Shown here piece after piece: positions 44,902 through 53,487 of a DNA stretch of 64,000 nucleotides (positions within the stretch are counted from its first letter, which is position 1; the number at the start of each line of letters is the position of its first letter). The stretch covers positions 32,822 to 96,821 of the forward strand of contig DKEG01000060.1 of assembly GCA_002452095.1 (NCBI GenBank). Reading direction: 5' to 3'. Made by a program: the position numbers and the translations under genes. The notes under the pieces were generated by a model, which saw only the letters and a program-made list of their open reading frames with translations, was not told the DNA's origin and made no database searches. The DNA comes from Bacteroidales bacterium UBA6828. GTDB lineage: Bacteria; Bacteroidota; Bacteroidia; Bacteroidales; Paludibacteraceae.

Positions 44902-46149
44902 ATGGAAGAAGATATGATTACTCTCCCATTGGAGATCAAAGAAGACAGTTTGATAAAGGTCGTCGGTGTCGGTGGCGGCGGAGGCAATGCGGTCAATTAT
45001 ATGTACAAGCAGGGTATCAAGGATGTTACTTTCCTGACATGCAATACCGATAAGATGGCACTCGGCAAGATGTCAGTGCCTGCCAAGTTGCAATTAGGTC
45101 CGGGACTTGGTGCAGGCGGCGAACCGGAAAAAGCACGTGCGTATGCCGAAGAGAGCCGCGAACATATTCGTGAGGCACTGAACGACGGCACGAAGATGCT
45201 GTTTATTACTGCCGGTATGGGGGGCGGCACGGGTACCGGAGCATCGCCTATCGTAGCAGAAGTGGCGCAGGAGATGGGTATCCTGACAGTAGGTATTGTA
45301 ACCATCCCGTTTGCTTTCGAGATGGGGCTAAAGATACGCAAGGCAATGATCGGGGTGGCTACGCTAGCGAAGCATGTGGACGCACTATTGATCATCAACA
45401 ACGAGAAACTGAAAGATATTTACCCTGACCTGACCATCTTTAATGCCTTTGACAAGTCGAACGATGTTGTAGCCAATGCAGCACGCTCCATTGCAGAGAT
45501 TATCACGATACCGGGTGTGGTAAATACTGACTTTGCCGATGTCTATAATACGTTGCGCCATGGCGGTGTAGCAATAATGAATGTCGGGCGTGCCAGCGGG
45601 GAATACCGTATTTCGACCGCCATCAACAATGCGCTCAATTCGCCACTCGTGAACACGAACGATGTACACGGGGCAAAACGTCTGTTGCTACAATTCTATT
45701 GTTCTACAGAACACGCTATCCAGATGTCGGAAATTGACCAAATCAATAATTTTGTAAAGGAAATCGGTGATTCGGTAGAAGTGCAATGGGGTGCTGCCAT
45801 TGACGAGGAACTCGGTGAGGATGTGCGTGTTACCATTATTGCTACCGGCTATGAAGTGAACGGCTTGCCCACATTAGACGAAGAGGAAGGCGGCAAGACT
45901 ATTGACGAAGCCATACAAGACAACTATCAAGAGAAGCCATCTTCCCCAAAAGATGATGAGAAACCGCAAGTGATAAGTTTCGGGGAGACAATCTTTGGCG
46001 AGACAAAAAAAGAGGAACCGGAACAAAAAATGCACCAGGATGATCCGGAAGGAGACGACCTGGAGATCCATATTGATGACGAAAAAGAACCCGATTCTGT
46101 TCCAGAACCATCCCGCCGTCCGTTTGGCTCTTGGATGCACAGACGATAA
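44902..46149 (+). CDS. ftsZ: Cell division protein FtsZ
   Basis: 415 residues, tubulin-like GTPase that forms the division ring. The GTP-binding signature GGGTGTGASP (~112-121) follows the N-terminal GVGGGGGNAVNYM, and the T7 loop (NTDFADVYNTL) supplies the catalytic Asp. The C-terminal ~90 residues are an acidic linker ending in a short basic tail (RRPFGSWMHRR), which replaces the usual conserved C-terminal peptide. A strong palindromic terminator follows. Confidence 0.97.
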   Translation: MEEDMITLPLEIKEDSLIKVVGVGGGGGNAVNYMYKQGIKDVTFLTCNTDKMALGKMSVPAKLQLGPGLGAGGEPEKARAYAEESREHIREALNDGTKMLFITAGMGGGTGTGASPIVAEVAQEMGILTVGIVTIPFAFEMGLKIRKAMIGVATLAKHVDALLIINNEKLKDIYPDLTIFNAFDKSNDVVANAARSIAEIITIPGVVNTDFADVYNTLRHGGVAIMNVGRASGEYRISTAINNALNSPLVNTNDVHGAKRLLLQFYCSTEHAIQMSEIDQINNFVKEIGDSVEVQWGAAIDEELGEDVRVTIIATGYEVNGLPTLDEEEGGKTIDEAIQDNYQEKPSSPKDDEKPQVISFGETIFGETKKEEPEQKMHQDDPEGDDLEIHIDDEKEPDSVPEPSRRPFGSWMHRR

Positions 46150-46158
46150 TATAAACAC

Positions 46159-46192
46159 AATCCCCGCGATATATTTATATATCACGGGGATT
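46159..46192. terminator. Bidirectional terminator between ftsZ and dedA
   Basis: AATCCCCG/CGGGGATT stem with an inner GATATA/TATATC segment. It lies between the convergent ftsZ and dedA genes, and is T-rich on the plus side (TTGTTATTT). Confidence 0.75.
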
Positions 46193-46211
46193 GTTATTTA
46201 CAAATAACCGG

Positions 46212-46868
46212 TTAGTTACGTTTCCGAACCGACTTGATGATTTTTTTTACAATGAACCAGACCATCACAATACCGAGCAGAGCCAAGATGGCAATACTCA
46301 GTTCGTGACTGTATCGGTCAATGAGGTCTGCCTGCCCGTGGGCAATATAACCCAACAACGCCAACACGGCATTCCAGATAAACGCACCGAGGAACGTATA
46401 GAGCAGAAACTGACCGAAATTCATCTTTGCCAAACCTGCAGGAATACTGATCAGTTGGCGTATACCCGGTATCAATCGCCCGACAAACGTACTGATTTTG
46501 CCGTGGTCGTTGAAGTAGGTTTCCGCTTTCTGCACTTTCTCGCTGCTGAGTAGGCAGAGATGCCCGAGACGGCTGTCGGCGAACTTATAGATGATGATCC
46601 GCCCGAGCCACACCGACAAACCATAGTTGATCATTGCGCCGAGCATTGCACCGATTGTACCGAACAGCACAATCAGCGCCACATCCAACGGGTAGTTGCC
46701 CGTAACGTACAGGGCACTATCGGGGGAAGCGGCTACATAGACCGCCGGCGGGATAACCACCTCGCTAGGAAAAGGGATAAACGACGACTCTATCGTCATC
46801 AGCGCAGTAATCGACGCATAGTTCATATGTGCCGAATACCACGCTGTGATGGTTTCTATGATGGTCAT
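46212..46868 (-). CDS. DedA-family membrane protein
   Basis: 218 residues with 4-5 membrane segments. The DedA/VTT signature FVGRLIPGIRQLISIPAG (~145-162) and an early FIPFPSEVVIPP segment are present. DedA proteins act as flippase-like lipid carriers (undecaprenyl phosphate or phospholipids) in the inner membrane. The start overlaps the stop of yqeY by 4 bp (ATGA), so the two are translationally coupled. Confidence 0.9.
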   Translation of the reverse strand: MTIIETITAWYSAHMNYASITALMTIESSFIPFPSEVVIPPAVYVAASPDSALYVTGNYPLDVALIVLFGTIGAMLGAMINYGLSVWLGRIIIYKFADSRLGHLCLLSSEKVQKAETYFNDHGKISTFVGRLIPGIRQLISIPAGLAKMNFGQFLLYTFLGAFIWNAVLALLGYIAHGQADLIDRYSHELSIAILALLGIVMVWFIVKKIIKSVRKRN

Positions 46869-47317
46869 TTATTCAATAGTTCGCGCACCTTGGTGCTGAT
46901 GGCTTTTCCTTCGGCACGACCAGCCAACTGCTTGGTGGCAATGCCCATCACCTTACCCATATCCTGCGGACCTTGTGCGCCCGTTTGGGCGATGATCTGC
47001 TCCAAAGCGGCTACCAGTTCGCTATCGCTCAGCATAGCGGGCAAGTACTTCTCGATTATTTTGCATTGTGCCAGTTCGTCGTCTGCCAGTTCAGGGCGGT
47101 TGGCATCGATATACATCTGCGCCGACTCTTTGCGCTGTTTCACCATCTTCTGCAGGATCTGCAATGCCTTGTCGTCGTGCAGTTCGCCGTCGCCGCCTTT
47201 GGCGGTTTTGGCTTCGAGAAACTCTTTCTTGATACCACGCAGGGCATCAAGTGCCACTTTGTCTTTAGCGAGCATCGCTTTCTTGATGTCTTCGCTGATT
47301 TGATCAAACAAATTCAT
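46865..47317 (-). CDS. yqeY: GatB/YqeY domain-containing protein
   Basis: 150 residues from ATG 47317 (MNLFDQISEDIKKAMLAKDK). The sequence is a full-length YqeY: helical N-domain with LRGIKKEFLEAK and the C-terminal GKVMGIATKQLAGRAEGK, related to the tRNA-binding tail of GatB. The precise role is not settled; it is often found next to ftsZ or rpsU. Here it is just beyond dedA and close to ftsZ. Confidence 0.9.
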   Translation of the reverse strand: MNLFDQISEDIKKAMLAKDKVALDALRGIKKEFLEAKTAKGGDGELHDDKALQILQKMVKQRKESAQMYIDANRPELADDELAQCKIIEKYLPAMLSDSELVAALEQIIAQTGAQGPQDMGKVMGIATKQLAGRAEGKAISTKVRELLNK

Positions 47318-47319
47318 AA

Positions 47320-48639
47320 TCAAAGGAATATAAGTTGTGTCAATATATATACAGGCAACAGGATAATCAACGAGAATTTAATTATGTAGCCGAAGAACGA
47401 TGGCATCTTGATACCATTCTCCTCTGCAATGGCTTTTACCATAAAGTTAGGACCGTTGCCGATATAGGTCATTGCACCGAACATCACAGCACCCAACGAG
47501 ATAGCACGCAACAATACCTCCGGGATACCCGCAACCATACTGCCGCCAAAGGCAGCCATCTGCTCCGGACTCAAGCCCAAAGCCACGCTGTGGAAGGCTA
47601 CCGCCGTCGGGGTATTGTCCAAGAAACTGGATAGCGCACCCGTTGCATAGTAGAACTGCCATGTGTGTGCCAACCCCAGTTCCGGTGCGTGCGCACGCAG
47701 GAAAGCCAGTGCCGGGGTCATTGTAGTGAATATACCGAGGAACAGCACTGCCACCTCGATAATCGGTCCCCAACTGTATTTGTTCAAATCATAGCGCACT
47801 GCTTTCGGGGTGGTGTAGAGGCTCAGGAAAGTAAGCGACAGGAGAACTATCTCACGCAGATATTTCAACCACAGATGCGCACCCTCTTCGCCCATCTGCG
47901 GGATAAAGCCCTCGTTGATAAAAGCAACGCTCAGGATAACGCCCAACAGATACACAAAGTTGATACCACCTTTCAGTTGCATCGGTACTTTCTCGCGGGC
48001 GTCTGCCGAAAGAGAAGTCCAGTGCTCTTTCTTGTAATAGTAGGTATCCATACAGAAATAGATGAGCAGCAGCAAGCCGCCTACAAAAGCCCATTCCGGC
48101 AGCATGCTCAGGAACCACGTAAACTCGGCACCGCGCAGGAATAGCATAAACAATGGGGGATCGCCGAGCGGGGTGAGCAAACCGCCGCAGTTGGCAACCA
48201 ACGCTATGAAAAACAGGATAGTATGTACCGTATATTTACGTTGCTGGTTGGTCGTTATCAATGGGCGGATGAGCAACATTGCGGCACCCGTGGTTCCCAT
48301 TACACTTGCCAACACCCAGCCCAAAGCGAGCAAACCGGTATTGACAATAGGTTTTGCTTTGATGTCGCCGCTGATATGGATACCTCCCGTAATAACAAAA
48401 AGAGCCAACAATAAGACGATAAAGGGGATGTAGTCAAACATCACCTGATGCTCCAACTCGTGCGCCATACCGCCGATGATCAGACACACAGCGGTAGGTA
48501 CACCCAAGATGAGCGACACAAGCAACTTGTTGACATTCTTCTCCCAGAATTTCTCCGCCACCAGCGGACCGATAGCGATCATCAGCAGCATGATGCCAAA
48601 CGGTATCATGCTCCATGCGCTATGCACAAATTGTTCCAT
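47320..48639 (-). CDS. nhaD: NhaD-type Na+/H+ antiporter
   Basis: 439 residues, about 12 membrane segments. NhaD exchanges sodium for protons across the inner membrane. The conserved features include the discontinuous helix GGLLTPLGDPPLFMLFLRG (~150) and a second SSFLDNTPTAVAFHSVALG region (~345), with charged residues in the membrane. The ATG at 48639 starts MEQFVHSAWSM. The stop is only 2 bp from the yqeY start, so nhaD-yqeY-dedA form an operon. Confidence 0.9.
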   Translation of the reverse strand: MEQFVHSAWSMIPFGIMLLMIAIGPLVAEKFWEKNVNKLLVSLILGVPTAVCLIIGGMAHELEHQVMFDYIPFIVLLLALFVITGGIHISGDIKAKPIVNTGLLALGWVLASVMGTTGAAMLLIRPLITTNQQRKYTVHTILFFIALVANCGGLLTPLGDPPLFMLFLRGAEFTWFLSMLPEWAFVGGLLLLIYFCMDTYYYKKEHWTSLSADAREKVPMQLKGGINFVYLLGVILSVAFINEGFIPQMGEEGAHLWLKYLREIVLLSLTFLSLYTTPKAVRYDLNKYSWGPIIEVAVLFLGIFTTMTPALAFLRAHAPELGLAHTWQFYYATGALSSFLDNTPTAVAFHSVALGLSPEQMAAFGGSMVAGIPEVLLRAISLGAVMFGAMTYIGNGPNFMVKAIAEENGIKMPSFFGYIIKFSLIILLPVYILTQLIFL

Positions 48640-48738
48640 AACAAGAATCTTTTTTGATTAGTAAATATAGTAATTGGGTTGTCGTTTGTCTTGATTATAA
48701 ATCATTTGGGACTGGCAAATCTGGAAAATCCAGTAGTT

Positions 48739-50514
48739 CTAGTCCAATTTTAGCACGGCAAGGAAGGCTTTCTGCGGCACTTCCACATTGCCGATCTGTT
48801 TCATACGTTTCTTGCCTTTTTTCTGTTTTTCGAGCAGTTTGCGCTTGCGGCTTACATCACCGCCGTAGCATTTTGCCAGCACATCTTTGCGCACCTGTTT
48901 CACCGTCTCGCGGGCAATAATCTTCGCTCCGATAGCCGCCTGAATGGCTATATCGAATTGCTGGCGGGGCAACAACTCTTTGAGTTTCTCGCACATCTTG
49001 CGCCCGAAATCCACAGCATTGTCGCGGTGGGTCAGCGTAGAGAGTGCATCCACCTGTTCGCCGTTGAGCAGAATATCCAGTTTGACCAGATTCGACGGGC
49101 GGAAACCGTTCTGGTGCCAGTCGAAAGAGGCATAACCTTTGGAGATGGATTTCAGTTTGTCGTAGAAGTCAATCACTATCTCGCCCAGCGGCATATCGAA
49201 CAGCAACTCCATACGGTCGCCCGATATATACTCCTGTTTGACCAATTCACCGCGTTTGGAAAGGCAGAGCGTCATAATCGGACCGATAAAATTGCTTGTG
49301 GTGATCACGCTGGCACGGATATACGGTTCCTCTATGTGGTCTATCTCCGTCTGGTCTGGCATACCTGCGGGGTTATGCACCTCAATCATCTTGCCATCCT
49401 TGGTATAGACGTTGTAACTTACGTTCGGCACGGTGGTGATGACATCCATATTAAACTCGCGGTCGAGGCGTTCCTGTACGATCTCCATATGGAGCAAACC
49501 GAGGAAGCCGCAGCGGAAACCGAAACCGAGGGCAATGGACGACTCGGGCGTAAAAGTCAGACTGGCATCGTTGAGTTGCAGTTTCTCCAGACTGGAGCGC
49601 AAGTCCTCGTAGTCCTCCGCCTCAATGGGATAGACACCCGCAAACACCATCGACTTGACCTCCTCGAAACCCTCAATCGCCTTATCGCATGGGCGTGCCA
49701 CATGGGTGATCGTATCGCCCACACGCACCTCCGTAGAGGTCTTGATACCCGAGATGATATATCCCACATTGCCCGCTGAGATGGTCTCTCGCGGCTGCAT
49801 ATCGAGTTTCAGCACACCTATCTCGTCCGCATCGTACTCCTTACCGGTATTAACAAACCGCACGCGGTCGCCTGTGTGCATAGTGCCGTTCACCACCTTG
49901 AAATAGGCAATGATACCGCGAAAACTATTGAATATAGAGTCGAACACCAAACATTGCAGCGGTGCATCGGGGTCGCCCTGCGGAGCGGGGATACGGTCGA
50001 TAATGGCGTCCAATATCTCGGGCACGCCGGTGCCCGTCTTGGCAGAACAGCGCAGAATATCCTCACGTTTGCAGCCGAGCAGGTCGATAATCTCGTCCTC
50101 CACCCGTTCCGGCATAGCCGAATCCATATCGCATTTGTTCATCACGGGGATAATCTCCAAGTCGTGCTCCAATGCCATATAGAGGTTGCTGATGGTCTGT
50201 GCCTGAACGCCCTGCGAGGCATCCACTACCAGCAAAGCGCCCTCACAGGCGGCAATGGAACGGCTCACCTCGTAGGAAAAATCCACATGCCCCGGAGTGT
50301 CTATCAGGTTGAGCGTATAGCCTTTGTGCTGCATCTGGATAGCGTGGCTTTTGATAGTGATACCGCGCTCTTTCTCCAAGTCCATATCGTCCAGAACCTG
50401 GTTCTCCATATCGCGTTTGTCCACCGTACCGGTTATCTCGAGCATACGATCCGCCAGCGTACTTTTGCCGTGATCGATGTGTGCAATGATGCAAAAATTT
50501 CGTATCTTATCCAT
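48739..50514 (-). CDS. lepA: Elongation factor 4 (back-translocating GTPase)
   Basis: 591 residues, a ribosome-binding GTPase. G1 AHIDHGKST (~10), G2 RGITIKS (~50), G3 DTPGHVDF (~76) and G4 NKCD (~130) are present, followed by the EF-G-like domains II, III and V and the LepA-specific C-terminal domain ending [11 protein letters not shown]. The length is close to the usual 595-600. It has a consensus promoter about 70 bp upstream. A period-7 microsatellite lies in its leader. Confidence 0.97.
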   Translation of the reverse strand: MDKIRNFCIIAHIDHGKSTLADRMLEITGTVDKRDMENQVLDDMDLEKERGITIKSHAIQMQHKGYTLNLIDTPGHVDFSYEVSRSIAACEGALLVVDASQGVQAQTISNLYMALEHDLEIIPVMNKCDMDSAMPERVEDEIIDLLGCKREDILRCSAKTGTGVPEILDAIIDRIPAPQGDPDAPLQCLVFDSIFNSFRGIIAYFKVVNGTMHTGDRVRFVNTGKEYDADEIGVLKLDMQPRETISAGNVGYIISGIKTSTEVRVGDTITHVARPCDKAIEGFEEVKSMVFAGVYPIEAEDYEDLRSSLEKLQLNDASLTFTPESSIALGFGFRCGFLGLLHMEIVQERLDREFNMDVITTVPNVSYNVYTKDGKMIEVHNPAGMPDQTEIDHIEEPYIRASVITTSNFIGPIMTLCLSKRGELVKQEYISGDRMELLFDMPLGEIVIDFYDKLKSISKGYASFDWHQNGFRPSNLVKLDILLNGEQVDALSTLTHRDNAVDFGRKMCEKLKELLPRQQFDIAIQAAIGAKIIARETVKQVRKDVLAKCYGGDVSRKRKLLEKQKKGKKRMKQIGNVEVPQKAFLAVLKLD

Positions 50515-50541
50515 TATTCTATATTATCAAAAAAAATCATT

Positions 50542-50562
50542 ACGCATTATGCATTGCGCATT
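50542..50562. repeat. Period-7 microsatellite (ATGCATT/GCGCATT type)
   Basis: ACGCATT, ATGCATT, GCGCATT in the leader of lepA, between its promoter and ATG. Confidence 0.5.
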
Positions 50563-50581
50563 GCACTAAATTTGTGCGCTG

Positions 50582-50612
50582 CAAAGTTACAAAAAAAATG
50601 CCATTTTCACAA
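50582..50612 (-). promoter_or_regulatory. Promoter of lepA
   Basis: On the minus strand: TTG, 20 nt, TAACTTTG. Confidence 0.65.
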
Positions 50613-50694
50613 CTTTGGTTCGTTTTATCTCCTTAAAACGCCAAAATTTACGCAAAACGGCAAATGATTGCAATAAAACAAATCGTAATACCCC

Positions 50695-51576
50695 CTACCC
50701 TTTTGCTGGTTGCTTGCGAGCGACCACAATGGTTACCGCTATGACAATCAGCGCAATACCTATACATGAGCGGACGGTCAGATGTTCTCCAAACAGCGTC
50801 AGTCCGACCAGCACGGCAGTGATAGGTTCCATAGCGCCGAGAATAGCCGTCTGGGTGGAGCCTATAGTTTGGATAGCAAGCGTAGTCAACACCAGCGAGA
50901 GAGCGGTGGGGAATAGTGCCGCCCCGACGCTGTAGCCCCAATGCAGCCCCTGCGGCACAGCGAGATGACCTCTGACAAGCAGCATCACGCCAAGCATCAA
51001 CGCTCCGAACAGCAGCACAAAGAACGTAACTTTTGCGGGCGGCATATGAGTGATATGCCCTTTGTTGATAAAAACGAGATAAATGGCATACGTGAGGGCG
51101 GAACCCAACGAGAGCAGTACGCCGGCGATGCTTACATGCGCCGAACCGTTGATTTCGCACAGCACGCCTATGCCCACCGTTGCCAAGGCAAGGCAGCCCC
51201 AGACCAGCGGGGCTACACGCTCATGGAAGACCAGTGCCATCAGCACGGCGGTTACTATCGGATAGACAAACAGAATAGTGCTTGCCAAACCCGCATCCAT
51301 ATAATTATAAGAAAGATACAAGAGCAGGGAGGACAATGCCATTACCGCCCCGAGAACGGCAATTTGCAGCGTCTCGGATCCGGTCAGACGGAAATCAATG
51401 CGCTGCACAAGCATCAGTATCGCCAGCATCGGCACACTCAACGTATACCGCCAAAACAACACCGACAGCGAGTCCAACCCGTCATAATAGAGAGGCAACG
51501 CAAACATCGGGTTGAGCCCGTAGAAACCGGCTGCAAGGATGCCGAACAGATAACCGATAGATTTTGACTGAAACAT
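50695..51576 (-). CDS. EamA-family (DMT) transporter
   Basis: 293 residues from ATG 51576 (MFQSKSIGYLFG). Ten hydrophobic segments in two EamA halves (e.g. FGILAAGFYGLNPMFALPLY and AGVLLSLGSALTYAIYLVF), typical of drug/metabolite transporters that export small metabolites. The second half ends in ALIVIAVTIVVARK. The substrate cannot be told. An in-frame TTG at 51588 is an alternative start. The promoter lies 24 bp upstream and is divergent from that of mnmE. Confidence 0.88.
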   Translation of the reverse strand: MFQSKSIGYLFGILAAGFYGLNPMFALPLYYDGLDSLSVLFWRYTLSVPMLAILMLVQRIDFRLTGSETLQIAVLGAVMALSSLLLYLSYNYMDAGLASTILFVYPIVTAVLMALVFHERVAPLVWGCLALATVGIGVLCEINGSAHVSIAGVLLSLGSALTYAIYLVFINKGHITHMPPAKVTFFVLLFGALMLGVMLLVRGHLAVPQGLHWGYSVGAALFPTALSLVLTTLAIQTIGSTQTAILGAMEPITAVLVGLTLFGEHLTVRSCIGIALIVIAVTIVVARKQPAKG

Positions 51577-51599
51577 AGCGTCTTTCAACTAAAAACGCA

Positions 51600-51631
51600 C
51601 AAAAGTACTGCAAAAAATTGGATTGCACAAA
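51600..51631 (-). promoter_or_regulatory. Promoter of the EamA gene
   Basis: On the minus strand: TTTG, 20 nt, TACTTTTG. It is 7 bp from the divergent mnmE promoter. Confidence 0.7.
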
Positions 51632-51637
51632 ACAAAA

Positions 51638-51668
51638 TTGCACAATCCGGGAAAAAGCAGTACCTTTG
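51638..51668 (+). promoter_or_regulatory. Promoter of mnmE
   Basis: TTG, 20 nt, TACCTTTG. The leader of ~230 nt before ATG 51909 holds tandem and AT-rich repeats. Confidence 0.7.
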
Positions 51669-51701
51669 CCTTGTTAATGCGTAATGCGTAATTAAAAAGT
51701 C

Positions 51702-51732
51702 AGGTGGATGACGGGTGGATGACGGGTGGATA
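51702..51732 (+). repeat. 12-bp tandem repeat
   Basis: GTGGATGACGGG repeated about 2.5 times in the mnmE leader. Period-7 AATGCGT units (x2) lie just before it at 51676-51689. Confidence 0.6.
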
Positions 51733-51776
51733 GGCTTTCTATCCTATAACCATCCTATAACAAATTCAATGCAGAA

Positions 51777-51836
51777 ATTAATGGTTAATTCGTGGTTAAT
51801 TATATGTTCCCAAGAAAATAATTAACGTCAATTAAC
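51777..51836 (-). repeat. AT-rich dispersed element (minus orientation)
   Basis: Read on the minus strand it gives GTTAATT...GGAACATATAATTA...AATTAACCATTAATT, matching 42665-42738. It lies in the mnmE leader. Confidence 0.7.
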
Positions 51837-51908
51837 AAAGCCTTTTTATATGGAATTTTAATGGGCTTTAATGGAGAAAAAAGAGATTTTTAACGGGAAG
51901 TGAAACCA

Positions 51909-53273
51909 ATGGATACAATCTGTGCCATATCAACCCCATACGGCTGCGGCGGAATAGCCGTGGTGCGCGTAAGCGGGGATCAGGCTATAGCCCTGACGGA
52001 CAGCCTGTTCCGCGGGTATATCGCCCTATCGGATGCGCCTGCCAACACCGTCCATTTCGGGCATATCGAGCGCAACGGCGAGACTTTGGACGAGGTATTG
52101 ATAACCGTTTTCCGTGCGCCGCACTCGTTTACAGGCGAGGATGTGGTTGAAATCAGTTGCCACGGCAGTCTGTATATCCAGCAGGAGTTGCTCCGCTGGC
52201 TGATAGATGCCGGTTGCCGTATGGCGAAACCGGGCGAGTTCACACAGCGGGCGTTTCTCAACGGCAAGATGGATCTGACCGAAGCCGAGGCTGTGGCTGA
52301 CCTGATCGCCTCGCAGTCGAAAGCCGAGAAAGACCTCGCACTCAGCCAGTTGCGCGGCAGCGTATCGGGCGAGTTGCACGGACTGAGAGAACGGCTGCTG
52401 CATTTTACCTCTCTCATCGAACTGGAACTTGATTTCGCCGACCACGAGGAGTTGGAGTTTGCCGACCGTTCCGAACTGACCGCTCTGGCACTGGAAATAG
52501 AGCAGAAACTGACTTGCCTGACCCGCTCGTTCAAGACCGGAAATGCCATTCGCAATGGCATACCGGTGGCGATTGTGGGTGCTACCAATGCGGGCAAATC
52601 GACGCTGCTCAACGCCCTCGTAGGTGAAGAGCGCGCTATCGTAAGCGACATACGAGGCACTACCCGCGACACGATAGAGGACACACTGGTGCTCAACGGC
52701 ATACTCTTCCGCCTGATTGATACGGCGGGTATCCGCGAGACAGGCGACCGGTTGGAGAGTATGGGCATAAAGCGCAGCCGCCAAGCCGCCGAGAAAGCAC
52801 AGATTATCGTGCAGGTTATTGATTCCTCCGCCCCGCAAACCGACCTCGACGGCATAGACCTCACAGGCAAGACGCTCCTGCAAGTCTGGAACAAAGCCGA
52901 TTTGGTAAATGCACAATGCACAATGCACAATGCGCAATGCACAAATTTACAAACTTACAAATTTACAAATTTACAAATTTCCGCAAAGAGCGGCGATGTA
53001 GAGGTATTGAAAGAAGCCTTGACACATATAGCGGCGGAACAAATGGATACCACCAATACCGTAACCATCAGCAATGCACGCCATTATGAGGCGCTCGTGC
53101 GAGCGTTAGAGGCTATCCGCCGTGTACAACAGGGATTGCAAGACGGCGTGTCGGGCGAGTTCCTCAGTATGGACTTGCAAGACTGCCTCACCGCCCTCGG
53201 CGAGATAACGGGACAAATCACCTCGCATGAGGTATTAAATAACATATTTAGCCATTTTTGTATCGGAAAATAA
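51909..53273 (+). CDS. mnmE: tRNA modification GTPase MnmE, with in-frame repeat insertion
   Basis: MnmE works with MnmG to place a carboxymethylaminomethyl group on the wobble uridine of some tRNAs. 454 residues from ATG 51909 (MDTICAISTPYGCGG); an in-frame GTG at 51900 is a weaker start. The N-terminal folate-binding domain is followed by the G domain with G1 VGATNAGKST, G2 GTTRD, G3 DTAG and G4 NKAD, and the C-terminus is the invariant FCIGK. Between NKAD and the next conserved segment (SAKSG) lie ~22 extra residues encoded by a microsatellite (52908-52980). The gene stays open. The 3' end abuts a prophage-like element. Confidence 0.95.
   Translation: MDTICAISTPYGCGGIAVVRVSGDQAIALTDSLFRGYIALSDAPANTVHFGHIERNGETLDEVLITVFRAPHSFTGEDVVEISCHGSLYIQQELLRWLIDAGCRMAKPGEFTQRAFLNGKMDLTEAEAVADLIASQSKAEKDLALSQLRGSVSGELHGLRERLLHFTSLIELELDFADHEELEFADRSELTALALEIEQKLTCLTRSFKTGNAIRNGIPVAIVGATNAGKSTLLNALVGEERAIVSDIRGTTRDTIEDTLVLNGILFRLIDTAGIRETGDRLESMGIKRSRQAAEKAQIIVQVIDSSAPQTDLDGIDLTGKTLLQVWNKADLVNAQCTMHNAQCTNLQTYKFTNLQISAKSGDVEVLKEALTHIAAEQMDTTNTVTISNARHYEALVRALEAIRRVQQGLQDGVSGEFLSMDLQDCLTALGEITGQITSHEVLNNIFSHFCIGK
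52908..52980 (+). repeat. Two adjacent microsatellites within mnmE
   Basis: Five 7-bp units (AATGCAC, one AATGCGC) at 52908-52942, then about 4.75 8-bp units (AAATTTAC, one AAACTTAC) at 52943-52980. In the mnmE frame they encode NAQCTMHNAQCTNLQTYKF-type residues between G4 and SAKSG. Neither unit length is a multiple of three, so gain or loss of one unit shifts the frame. Confidence 0.9.
53253..53273 (+). other. Possible attachment site at the 3' end of mnmE
   Basis: The last codons of mnmE (TTTTGTATCGGAAAATAA) encode FCIGK-stop. The 3' end of mnmE (thdF) is a known insertion site for islands such as SGI1, and a tyrosine integrase gene begins 215 bp downstream. The second copy that would prove a boundary must lie right of this window, so this is an inference. 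Confidence 0.4.
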
Positions 53274-53389
53274 GGTGCTTTTTCAGAAAGTCAGTCAGAG
53301 TAAAATAATAGCAACCTAACACAAATATACTATGGAGGTTGCAGGGTTTGTAGAAAAACATTTAATCGCTACTATTTTCCTTTAATTGC

Positions 53390-53420
53390 TTTGTAGTTTA
53401 CATTTTTTGTTGTAATTTTG
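53390..53420 (+). promoter_or_regulatory. Promoter of the integrase gene
   Basis: TTTG, 19 nt, TAATTTTG. Confidence 0.65.
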
Positions 53421-53436
53421 TGACTCGAAACAAGAT

Positions 53437-53458
53437 GAGTAACAAAATCTTGTTACTC
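53437..53458. promoter_or_regulatory. Inverted repeat in the integrase leader
   Basis: A perfect 9-bp inverted repeat GAGTAACAA-AATC-TTGTTACTC about 10 nt after the predicted start point. Its position suits an operator or an mRNA hairpin controlling the integrase. A strong Shine-Dalgarno AAGGAGGT follows at 53475-53482, unlike the chromosomal genes here. Confidence 0.55.
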
Positions 53459-53487
53459 GCAGACTGCAGACAGCAAGGAGGTAAACA

